Part shown: piece after piece, positions 25,986-32,492 of the stretch
Layout of the letters: every line of letters starts with the position of its first letter
Position numbering within the stretch: position 1 is the stretch's first letter
From: Pseudomonadales bacterium
Lineage (GTDB): Bacteria; Pseudomonadota; Gammaproteobacteria; Pseudomonadales; Azotimanducaceae
Direction: 5' to 3'
Length of the DNA: 32,492 bases
NCBI GenBank assembly: GCA_028280225.1
Contig: JANQMF010000101.1
Coordinates: forward strand, 1 to 32,492
Translations under genes and position numbers: made by a program
Notes under the pieces: model-generated
The model's database searches: none
What the model was told of the DNA's origin: nothing
What the model saw: only the letters and a program-made list of their open reading frames with translations

Positions 25986-27347
25986 ATGATGTTTGAAGAA
26001 GTGCTTTCTCCAGGGCAGGTCAAAAACGATGCGGATAGTCTGGCGGTTTGGGGGAAAGACTGGACCAACGGTTTTTCTGTGGCGCCCTCAGCGGTGGTTT
26101 TCCCCGAAGACAACCATCAGGTTGCCGGGTTAGTCGCTTATGCGCGCCGGGAGAAAATTGCCCTGGTGCCCTCGGGCGGGCGCACGGGACTGTCTGGTGG
26201 GGCGGTAGCCGGTCATGGCGAAGTGGTGGTGTCTTTTGACCGCATGAACAAAATTCTCAACTTTAATCCGGAAGAGCGGTTGGTGACCTGTCAGGCTGGG
26301 GTGATCACACAGGCCCTGCAGGAATTTGCCCGTGAACAGAACCTGTTTTATCCCGTTGACTTTGCCTCCTCCGGATCCAGCCAACTGGGCGGGAATGTGG
26401 CCACCAACGCTGGGGGGATTAAGGTCATCCGCTACGGATTGACCCGGGACTGGGTGGCGGGCCTGCGGGTGGTCACCGGCACCGGTCAGCTTTTACACTG
26501 CAACAATGGCCTGGTCAAAAATGCCACCGGATATGATATGCGGCATCTTTTTATCGGTTCCGAGGGTACCTTGGGATTAATTTGCGAACTGGATATGCGT
26601 TTAACCAAGCCGCCTGCCCCGCAGGTGGTTATGGTCTTGGGTGTCCCGCGGGTGGACCACTTGCTGGATGTCCTCAATAGCTTTAATCACACCTTGACGC
26701 TATCCGCGTTCGAATTTTTTTCCGACCTTGCGTTAGAAAAGGTGTGTGCCCATCGCACCCTTGCCCGGCCGTTGGCGGAGCCTGCCGCCTATTATGCCTT
26801 GCTGGAGTTTGATGAAACCGCCATGGACAGCGCCGGCAAAGCCTTTGAGCATTGCATCAACGAAGGCTGGGTGGCTGATGGTGTACTCAGCCAGTCCCAA
26901 GCCCAGGCGGCATCTTTGTGGCAGTTGCGGGAAGGCATATCCGAAAGCATTGCGGCGCATACGCCCTATAAAAACGACCTGTCCGTAACTGTCAGTCAGG
27001 TGCCGGAATTTTTGTCTGAGGTGGATAGATTTGTTGATGACAGTTACCCGGATTTTGAAGTGTGCTGGTATGGCCACATTGGTGATGGCAACCTGCATCT
27101 GAATATTTTGCGCCCTGAGCATCTGTCTGTAGAAGAATTTATGGCCATGGGACACGCCATGAGCCCCAATATATTTTCTCTGGTGCAAACCAGGGGCGGC
27201 AGCATCTCCGCGGAACACGGCGTTGGCTTGTTGAAAAAGGACTTTCTGCACTACTCTCGAAGTGAGGCAGAGATCACCTTGATGAAGGGGCTGAAAAACT
27301 TATTCGATCCTGATCAAATCCTCAATCCGGGGAAGCTGTTTGCCTAA
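25986..27347 (+). CDS. FAD-linked oxidase, D-2-hydroxyglutarate dehydrogenase-like
   Basis: Members of this GlcD/D2HGDH family oxidise D-2-hydroxy acids and pass electrons to an electron-transfer flavoprotein or other acceptor. The 453 residues open with the K-D-W-T motif (24-27) common in D-2-hydroxyglutarate dehydrogenases. FAD binding is shown by P-S-G-G-R-T-G-L-S-G-G (about 59-69), G-G-N-V-A-T-N-A-G-G and N-A-T-G-Y-D-M-R-H-L-F-I-G-S-E-G-T-L-G. The C-terminal domain has H-I-G-D-G-N-L-H-L-N (metal/substrate site), S-A-E-H-G-V-G and D-P-x-x-I-L-N-P-G-K. D-lactate dehydrogenase is the main alternative. ATG codons at 25986 and 25989 are equivalent; the first directly follows the hydrolase stop. 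Confidence 0.92.
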   Translation: MMFEEVLSPGQVKNDADSLAVWGKDWTNGFSVAPSAVVFPEDNHQVAGLVAYARREKIALVPSGGRTGLSGGAVAGHGEVVVSFDRMNKILNFNPEERLVTCQAGVITQALQEFAREQNLFYPVDFASSGSSQLGGNVATNAGGIKVIRYGLTRDWVAGLRVVTGTGQLLHCNNGLVKNATGYDMRHLFIGSEGTLGLICELDMRLTKPPAPQVVMVLGVPRVDHLLDVLNSFNHTLTLSAFEFFSDLALEKVCAHRTLARPLAEPAAYYALLEFDETAMDSAGKAFEHCINEGWVADGVLSQSQAQAASLWQLREGISESIAAHTPYKNDLSVTVSQVPEFLSEVDRFVDDSYPDFEVCWYGHIGDGNLHLNILRPEHLSVEEFMAMGHAMSPNIFSLVQTRGGSISAEHGVGLLKKDFLHYSRSEAEITLMKGLKNLFDPDQILNPGKLFA

Positions 27348-28189
27348 TCCGGGTTGTGGATACGCAGGAGGCCTTCCTGGGCAACGCTGACCATCCGCTG
27401 TCCGGCCTGATTGTACAAGGCACCGTAGGCCAAGCCCCGGCTGTTGGCCGCCGCCGGGCTTTCCAGGTCGTACAATAACCATTGGTCAAATATAGGTGGA
27501 TTGTGGAACCACATGGCGTGGTCCAGACTGGCACCGGCCCGTTCACCTTGATCAGCATGTGGACGCCAGGCAGTATCCAGCAAACTGCGATCGCTGGCAT
27601 AAACGACCAGAGCCAGGTGCAATCTTGGATCTTCCGGCAATTCGCCGTTAGCCCGCAGCCAAACCTGTTGTCGCGGGGGTAGGGGCTGGTCCGCGGTGAT
27701 TGGGGTGATCATCCGCACATCAATGGGCATGTCCCGCCAGTTCCGCCGGCCACGCAATTCGTCTCTATTCGGACACTGCTCCGGCGGAATCACCTGCGGC
27801 AAGGGTGTCTGGTGGTGAACCCCCCGCTCAGGGCGCTGAAAACTGGCCTGAAGCTGGAAGATGCGTTGACCGTGCTGCCAGGCCTCAACCCAGCGCACCG
27901 CAAAGTTGCGACCGTCTTTGCTGTGGGTGACCCGGTATTCAATATCCGATTCCGGACGGCCGGGACCCAGAAAATAGGCGTGCAGTGAATGCAGGGGGAA
28001 GGCGTTGACTGAAAGCTGGGCCGCCATGGCGGCTTGAGCCGCCACCAGGCCGCCAAATAAACGCGCCTGTGCGCCCACGCCACCTTCTCCCGCACCACCC
28101 AGGAACACCTCTACATCTTGTGTGCTGGCTGCCGCAAGCGGCTGCAGGTCCAGCCGCTTGAGCAATCGCTGAAACAGAGTGGATGGCAT
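27344..28189 (-). CDS. tesB: Acyl-CoA thioesterase II
   Basis: TesB-type thioesterases hydrolyse medium- and long-chain acyl-CoAs to free fatty acids in the cytoplasm. The protein is a double hotdog of 281 residues from the ATG at 28189. Recognisable segments are R-L-F-G-G-L-V-A-A-Q-A (first hotdog), Y-A-S-D-R-S-L-L-D-T (the Asp corresponds to the E. coli TesB catalytic Asp), S-L-D-H-A-M-W-F-H and S-V-A-Q-E-G-L-L-R (catalytic Gln). At the E. coli Thr position it has Ser. A TTG-initiated extension into the cupin gene is rejected. It lies 10 bases after the cupin gene and its stop overlaps the convergent oxidase gene by four bases. Confidence 0.93.
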   Translation of the reverse strand: MPSTLFQRLLKRLDLQPLAAASTQDVEVFLGGAGEGGVGAQARLFGGLVAAQAAMAAQLSVNAFPLHSLHAYFLGPGRPESDIEYRVTHSKDGRNFAVRWVEAWQHGQRIFQLQASFQRPERGVHHQTPLPQVIPPEQCPNRDELRGRRNWRDMPIDVRMITPITADQPLPPRQQVWLRANGELPEDPRLHLALVVYASDRSLLDTAWRPHADQGERAGASLDHAMWFHNPPIFDQWLLYDLESPAAANSRGLAYGALYNQAGQRMVSVAQEGLLRIHNPD

Positions 28190-28199
28190 ATAACGGTTG

Positions 28200-28556
28200 T
28201 TAGTTGGCCAGTTCCTCAACCGGTCGGTCCACGGGATCACCAAAATGCTCGGGGGTTACCGATGTCCCCAAGATGATGGTATAGCCTTGCGGGCTTTGTT
28301 CAGCATGTACGGTTTTGGCCGGTACTTGCACCCGGGTGCCCGGACCACATTCGTGCACGGTGTTGGCGGCAACATCCCGTAACCTGAGCAAACCGGCAGT
28401 GACCACAAACTCCGCGTCAAACTGATGCCAGTGCTCGTCCCCATCCACTGCCGGGATATCTACCGCCGTGGTAAAGACAAAGCGCGCACTCAGGTCTGCG
28501 GTGACCCGGGCCTGGTCAATTGGATCCGAAACGTCGTTTGTTGTGCTGATTGTCAT
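28200..28556 (-). CDS. Small cupin-domain protein
   Basis: A 118-residue single-domain cupin of unknown function. Two cupin motifs are visible: H-W-H-Q-F-D-A-E-F (42-50), with H42, H44 and E49 as possible metal ligands, and P-A-K-T-V-H (79-84) with H84. This pattern suggests a metal-binding beta barrel such as a small dioxygenase-like or sugar/hormone-binding protein, but no substrate can be assigned. It is followed after 10 bases by tesB on the same strand, suggesting cotranscription. Confidence 0.8.
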   Translation of the reverse strand: MTISTTNDVSDPIDQARVTADLSARFVFTTAVDIPAVDGDEHWHQFDAEFVVTAGLLRLRDVAANTVHECGPGTRVQVPAKTVHAEQSPQGYTIILGTSVTPEHFGDPVDRPVEELAN

Positions 28557-28610
28557 GGCCGCAACCGCTAAAAGGGTGTGGCCAGTTTACGCGAGTTGTT
28601 CAGGTAAAAG

Positions 28611-29015
28611 CTAATCCCACCTGGGTTTGCGGCGGGCTGCTTTTTTTTCGCTGCGTTGTTTTTTGGCGCTTATCCGGCGGTTTTTGGCGGCCGTTCCGGG
28701 CCGGGTAGGAATACGGCGCTTGGGTTGCACCCAGGCTTCGGCGAGCATGGCCTGCAGGCGCTGCTCAGCAGCTTTGCGGTTCTTCAGCTGCGAACGGAAT
28801 TGTTCCGCCTGGATAATCAGTTCACCCTGTTTGTTAATGCGGTTGCGCTGTTGTGTGTACAACCGCCGCAGCACACCCGGACTTAACCCCAGGCGCTCAA
28901 GCTTAACGCGCAGTTCCACGGCGGTAGACGTCTTGTTAACGTGTTGGCCGCCGGGCCCGGAGGCTTGCACAAAACGAAATTCGCAAGCAGCTTCGTTGAC
29001 TTCAAATGTTCTCAT
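28611..29015 (-). CDS. arfB: Alternative ribosome-rescue factor ArfB (YaeJ), peptidyl-tRNA hydrolase
   Basis: ArfB frees ribosomes stalled on non-stop mRNAs by hydrolysing the peptidyl-tRNA ester in the peptidyl transferase centre. The 134 residues contain the release-factor catalytic loop G-P-G-G-Q-H-V-N-K (20-28, GGQ at 22-24) followed by T-S-T-A-V-E-L-R. After a linker the C-terminal tail (about 98-134) is rich in Lys and Arg, as needed to enter the empty mRNA channel. Full-length class 1 release factors are excluded because there is no stop-codon recognition domain. It lies 20 bases downstream of the phosphoesterase gene on the same strand. Confidence 0.96.
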   Translation of the reverse strand: MRTFEVNEAACEFRFVQASGPGGQHVNKTSTAVELRVKLERLGLSPGVLRRLYTQQRNRINKQGELIIQAEQFRSQLKNRKAAEQRLQAMLAEAWVQPKRRIPTRPGTAAKNRRISAKKQRSEKKAARRKPRWD

Positions 29016-29035
29016 AACCGGTATCTGCCCGGAGA

Positions 29036-29746
29036 CTAAGCATACAGGGTCAGGGGTTGCCAGCTGCCGTTAAAGTGCTGGGTGTTGGGGAATACCGTGG
29101 TGTCCGGCCCCGGGGTTACTGAATGACACCTGACAGCGCGCACCGTGGGCTCAAATTCAAAACCCTGGATATGTTGCCGGTTTAAATCCAACAGGCCAAA
29201 ACCGGGCTGGTGTACACGTTTTAAGGTACCGGCATTGATCAGCAACAAGTTGCTGAAATGAATAAGCGTGCGGTAATGCACATGGCCGTTGACCACAAAA
29301 CTCACCTGGTCCGAGGCGATAATCTCATCCAGCCTGTGACACCGCTCAGCAGGCATCCGCTCGGTGCCGGGCCAGATCTTCTGCAGATCATTGTCGGCCA
29401 TACCGTGGCACAGCAGCAGGTTTCCGGCCACGGTGGGCAAATAGTGCTGGGTGGGCAACCCAGCCAGATAGTCCAGGCTGGCCGGGGCAATGTGCTGGCG
29501 GACATGGGCATTAGCGACGTGGCGGACCTTGTCCGTCAACAGCCAGCGGTCGTGGTTGCCCCGTACGGTGACCACATTATGGGTTTGTAACAGCTCCACA
29601 CAGCGGTCCAGATTGCCGGTACCGTCTGCGATATCGCCGGTGCAAATTATAATTTCCGCATCCAGGGCTTTAAGGTGCTGGATGGCGGTGTCGAGATGTT
29701 CGTGCTCAGCATGTACATCCCCAATAATGCCAATCTTTGTATACAT
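29036..29746 (-). CDS. Calcineurin-like metallophosphoesterase
   Basis: A 236-residue single-domain phosphoesterase with all five family motifs: G-D-V-H (9-12), C-T-G-D-I-A-D-G (about 35-42), V-R-G-N-H-D-R (about 61-67), C-H-G and N-G-H-V-H (GHxH). The fold predicts a di-metal phosphodiesterase or phosphomonoesterase, cytoplasmic as there is no signal peptide. The YfcE/MJ0936-like group fits best, but the substrate is unknown. It is divergent from the acyl-CoA dehydrogenase gene and precedes arfB. Confidence 0.9.
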   Translation of the reverse strand: MYTKIGIIGDVHAEHEHLDTAIQHLKALDAEIIICTGDIADGTGNLDRCVELLQTHNVVTVRGNHDRWLLTDKVRHVANAHVRQHIAPASLDYLAGLPTQHYLPTVAGNLLLCHGMADNDLQKIWPGTERMPAERCHRLDEIIASDQVSFVVNGHVHYRTLIHFSNLLLINAGTLKRVHQPGFGLLDLNRQHIQGFEFEPTVRAVRCHSVTPGPDTTVFPNTQHFNGSWQPLTLYA

Positions 29747-29762
29747 AACCCACGATAGGCAC

Positions 29763-29800
29763 CCTGGAGGAAGTATTCAATCCCCGGCCTGGAGGGAGTA
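29763..29800. repeat. Near-perfect 13-bp direct repeat between divergent genes
   Basis: CCTGGAGGAAGTA (29763-29775) and CCTGGAGGGAGTA (29788-29800) differ at one base and are offset by 25 bases, about two and a half helical turns. They lie in the 87-base gap between the phosphoesterase and acyl-CoA dehydrogenase genes and could be paired regulator sites for either. No regulator gene is nearby. Confidence 0.6.
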
Positions 29801-29833
29801 GCATCGTTGCATGAGAGTTAGAGGGCAATAAAG

Positions 29834-31033
29834 ATGAGTGACTTAGCAAACTTTCGTGAGGAAACCCGGGCCTGGTTGGCGGAGAATTGTCCACCGGGCG
29901 CGCGGGGCCCGGGTCCGGTCTCCAACGGCAGTACCAAAATAACAATCAAAGACGCGGATACCTTGCTGTGGCTGGAACGCATGGTGGAAAAAGGGTGGAC
30001 GGTACCAAATTGGCCCACGGCTTATGGCGGGGGTGGGCTGAGCAACGATCAGTACCTGGTTTTGCTGGAAGAAATGGCGGCGATTCATGCACGTCCTGCG
30101 CTATCCAGCTTTGGCACCAGCATGATTGGCCCCACCTTGCTGGAGTTTGGCACCGAAGATCAAAAACAGCGGCATTTACCCCCTATTGCCCGGGCGGAAC
30201 TGGAGTGGTGCCAGGGTTACAGCGAGCCCGGGTCCGGCAGCGATCTTGCCAGCTTGTCGACCCGTGCGGAGGACAAGGGTGACCATTACCTGATCAACGG
30301 ACAAAAAATATGGACGTCCGGTGCCCATCATGCGGATTGGATGTTTTGCCTGGTGCGTACGGATGCGGATGCGCCGAAACATGAGGGCATCAGCTTTGTT
30401 TTACTGCCCATGGATCAACCCGGGGTGGAAATACGGCCTATCCGTTTGATCAGCGGTGAGTCTCCATTTAACGAAACCTTTTTCACCAATGCCATAGCCA
30501 GCAAAGAGGATCTGGTCGGCGAGTTAAACCAGGGGTGGACCGTTGGCAAACGCTTGTTACAGCATGAGCGTTCCGGGATGGAAAGCCTGGTCAGCGGGGG
30601 GGCCAAGGGTGAGGTGATGAGCCTGGTGGGTGAGGCTAAACGCAGTTTTGGTGACCAGCAGGGGCGCATTGCGGATGGGGCGTATCGCAGTCAGGTGCTG
30701 AAGTATGAAATGGATAATCGTGTCTTTCGCATGGCCCAACGGCGGGCGGTGGAAGAATCGGAAGGCGGAACCCCCGGAGCGGTAACCTCCATCTTTAAGG
30801 TATACGGCTCGGAACTCCAACAAGCCTATTACGACTTGTTGCTAAAGATGCGCGGCACCCGTGGCTTTCCCGATACCATTACAGACAAAGGGGCGGACAA
30901 CGGGCAATTTTCCGATAAAGAGCTGATGGATACCAAACAGTGGCTCTACTACCGTGCCGCTTCCATTTACAGCGGCAGCAATGAGGTACAACGCAACATC
31001 ATCGCCAAACGGGTGTTGGGGTTGCCGGACTAG
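29834..31033 (+). CDS. Acyl-CoA dehydrogenase family flavoprotein
   Basis: The family introduces a trans double bond between C2 and C3 of acyl-CoA thioesters with FAD and passes electrons to ETF. The 399 residues show the FAD/substrate segment G-Y-S-E-P-G-S-G-S-D (128-137), N-G-Q-K-I-W-T-S-G-A (155-164) and the C-terminal G-S-N-E-V-Q-R-N-I-I-A-K-R-V-L-G-L-P (381-398). The position that holds the catalytic Glu of short/medium-chain enzymes (I-Y-E-G-T) is Ser380 here; E245 in H-E-R could act instead, as in the isovaleryl/long-chain type. The substrate cannot be named; steroid or branched-chain acyl-CoA enzymes are possible. GAGGG precedes the ATG. Confidence 0.9.
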   Translation: MSDLANFREETRAWLAENCPPGARGPGPVSNGSTKITIKDADTLLWLERMVEKGWTVPNWPTAYGGGGLSNDQYLVLLEEMAAIHARPALSSFGTSMIGPTLLEFGTEDQKQRHLPPIARAELEWCQGYSEPGSGSDLASLSTRAEDKGDHYLINGQKIWTSGAHHADWMFCLVRTDADAPKHEGISFVLLPMDQPGVEIRPIRLISGESPFNETFFTNAIASKEDLVGELNQGWTVGKRLLQHERSGMESLVSGGAKGEVMSLVGEAKRSFGDQQGRIADGAYRSQVLKYEMDNRVFRMAQRRAVEESEGGTPGAVTSIFKVYGSELQQAYYDLLLKMRGTRGFPDTITDKGADNGQFSDKELMDTKQWLYYRAASIYSGSNEVQRNIIAKRVLGLPD

Positions 31034-31145
31034 TTTTGCACGGAAACCGGTTACGGAACCAAACGGCAACCCCGCCATCCAATAACGCAGGAGAGAGGCA
31101 GAGCAAAAATTAAAAGACAAAACTAAAAGACAAGGGAGCAGCTAA

Positions 31146-32492
31146 ATGGAAATGAGTTTTGCGCTGACGGTGTTTACCGTTATGGCTCAGTTATTGGTCT
31201 GGCTTTTGGGCCTGGGTATATTGGTTGTTGCGGTCCTCTACGTTATCGATCGTACCCAGACCACGCACACAGTGCGGCGTAACTATCCTGTTATCGGACG
31301 GTTCCGGTATTGGTTTGAACACCTGGGCGAGTTTTTCAGGCAGTACTTTTTTGCCATGGACCGGGAAGAAATGCCCTTTAACCGGGCGGAACGATCATGG
31401 GTGTATCAGGCGGCCAAAGCGGAAGACACTACGGTGGCCTTTGGCTCGACAAGAGATCTGCGTCCTGTGGGCAGTGTCTTGTTTGTCAATTGTCCGTATC
31501 CAACCTTAGAAGAAGATACCGCGCCCACCAGTAATCTGGTCTTTGGCCCTGATTGCCGGCACCCGTATCAGACCGATTCGGTCTTCCACATCTCCGGCAT
31601 GAGTTACGGTGCTATTTCGAAACCCGCGGTGCTGGCTTTGTCCAATGGTGCCAGACGCGCCGGGGTGTGGATGAATACCGGCGAAGGTGCGCTCAGCCCC
31701 TGGCATTTGGAGGGTGGAGCAGACATTGTGCACCAGATTGGCACCGCCAAATACGGCGTGCGTGATGCGGCCGGGAACTTAAGTGACGAACGCCTGGCTG
31801 AGGTGGCAGCCATTGAGCAGGTCAAAATGTTTGAGCTGAAGTTAAGCCAGGGGGCAAAACCCGGAAAGGGGGGAATCTTACCCGGCGAAAAAGTGACCGA
31901 AGAAATATCAAAAATCCGTTTTATCGAAGTGGGCCAAGACTCCATCAGTCCAAACCGGCACCCGGAAATTGATTCTGCGGCAGATCTGCTGGATATGCTC
32001 AACCACATCCGCGACGTTACCGGTAAGCCGGTGGGTTTTAAGGCGGTGATTGGCGCCTATGGCTGGATTGAAGAACTGTGTGAAGAGATTAATCGGCGGG
32101 GGATAGATAGCGCGCCGGACTTTATTACCATCGACAGCGCTGACGGCGGCACCGGCGCAGCCCCGGCCAGTCTGATTGACTACATGGGCCTGCCGCTGCG
32201 GGAAAGCCTGCCCCTGGTGGTGGATCAGTTGAAAAAGCATGGCCTGCGCGATCGGATTCGCGTGGTTGCCAGCGGCAAGTTGATCACCCCGGGACAGGTT
32301 GCCTGGGCCCTGTGTCTGGGCGCAGACTGTGTGGCGTCTGCCCGGGGCTTTATGTTTGCACTGGGTTGTATTCAAGCTCTGCAATGTAACAAAAACACCT
32401 GTCCCACGGGCATCACCACCCACAACAAGGACCTGCAACGTGGCCTGGACGTCACCGACAAGTCCGAGCGGGTTTATAACTACGCGGCCACC
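31146..32492 (+). CDS. Membrane-anchored glutamate-synthase-like FMN/Fe-S protein (runs off the right edge)
   Basis: This resembles the central FMN-binding domain of the glutamate synthase large subunit but is a stand-alone protein (Glu_synthase family, YerD-like). 449 codons are in the window. A hydrophobic helix (about 5-34) opens the protein, so it is probably anchored in the inner membrane with its catalytic part in the cytoplasm. The barrel shows H-I-S-G-M-S-Y-G-A-I-S, N-T-G-E-G, D-S-A-D-G-G-T-G-A-A-P and A-S-G-K-L. C408-x5-C414-x4-C419 matches the 3Fe-4S ligand spacing of glutamate synthase. There is no glutaminase domain at the N-terminus. The ATG has GGGAG 7 bases upstream. The reaction is unknown. 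Confidence 0.9.
   Translation, partial: MEMSFALTVFTVMAQLLVWLLGLGILVVAVLYVIDRTQTTHTVRRNYPVIGRFRYWFEHLGEFFRQYFFAMDREEMPFNRAERSWVYQAAKAEDTTVAFGSTRDLRPVGSVLFVNCPYPTLEEDTAPTSNLVFGPDCRHPYQTDSVFHISGMSYGAISKPAVLALSNGARRAGVWMNTGEGALSPWHLEGGADIVHQIGTAKYGVRDAAGNLSDERLAEVAAIEQVKMFELKLSQGAKPGKGGILPGEKVTEEISKIRFIEVGQDSISPNRHPEIDSAADLLDMLNHIRDVTGKPVGFKAVIGAYGWIEELCEEINRRGIDSAPDFITIDSADGGTGAAPASLIDYMGLPLRESLPLVVDQLKKHGLRDRIRVVASGKLITPGQVAWALCLGADCVASARGFMFALGCIQALQCNKNTCPTGITTHNKDLQRGLDVTDKSERVYNYAAT

Noticed and set aside
28190-28243. TTG-initiated extension of the tesB-type gene into the cupin gene
   Set aside because: It would overlap the cupin gene and adds residues not found in TesB; M-P-S-T-L-F at 28189 is the natural start.

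Overview
This window is a stretch of a gammaproteobacterial chromosome. The organism looks like a relative of Pseudomonas or the Cellvibrio/OM60-type marine lineages: the left half keeps the gene content and much of the order of the Pseudomonas aeruginosa proC-yggS-pilT-pilU and ruvX-yqgE-tonB3-gshB-pilG/H/I/J-chpA-chpC region, and every housekeeping protein reads as gammaproteobacterial. The placement is inferred from gene order and recalled family sequences, not from a search.

Layout. Positions 1-1154 (minus strand) hold the start of proC and yggS. Positions 1525-3811 (plus) hold pilT and pilU, the two type IV pilus retraction ATPases. Positions 3798-6797 (minus) hold gshB, a TonB3-like protein, yqgE and ruvX. 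Positions 7162-16707 (plus) are a Pil-Chp chemosensory operon for twitching motility: pilG, pilH, pilI, pilJ, a 2074-residue chpA and chpC. Compared with Pseudomonas, pilK (CheR-type) and chpB (CheB-type) are absent, and PilJ has only a roughly ten-residue periplasmic loop in place of the ligand-binding domain. A CRP/Vfr-like palindrome sits just upstream of pilG.

Positions 16734-19568 (minus) carry metK, metF and rsmE (SAM synthesis, methyl-THF supply, rRNA methylation). Positions 19851-23042 (plus) carry tkt and pgk. Then follows a small two-gene cassette (23188-23959): a DUF4065/Panacea-domain protein overlapping a 111-residue two-helix membrane protein, with an inverted repeat lying over its own -10 element. 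It looks like a PanTA-type toxin-antitoxin module lodged between pgk and the convergent class I aldolase gene fda, and is the best candidate here for an undescribed system. Positions 24954-27347 (plus) hold an alpha/beta hydrolase and a D-2-hydroxyglutarate dehydrogenase-like flavoprotein. Positions 27344-29746 (minus) hold a metallophosphoesterase, arfB, a cupin and a tesB-type thioesterase. Positions 29834 to the end (plus) hold an acyl-CoA dehydrogenase and the start of a membrane-anchored glutamate-synthase-like FMN/Fe-S protein.

The 5' leaders of pilT, pilU, metF and metK each contain a short back-to-back tandem duplication (8-14 bp), a recurring pattern not explained by coding features. 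I saw no tRNA, rRNA, CRISPR array, transposase or riboswitch.
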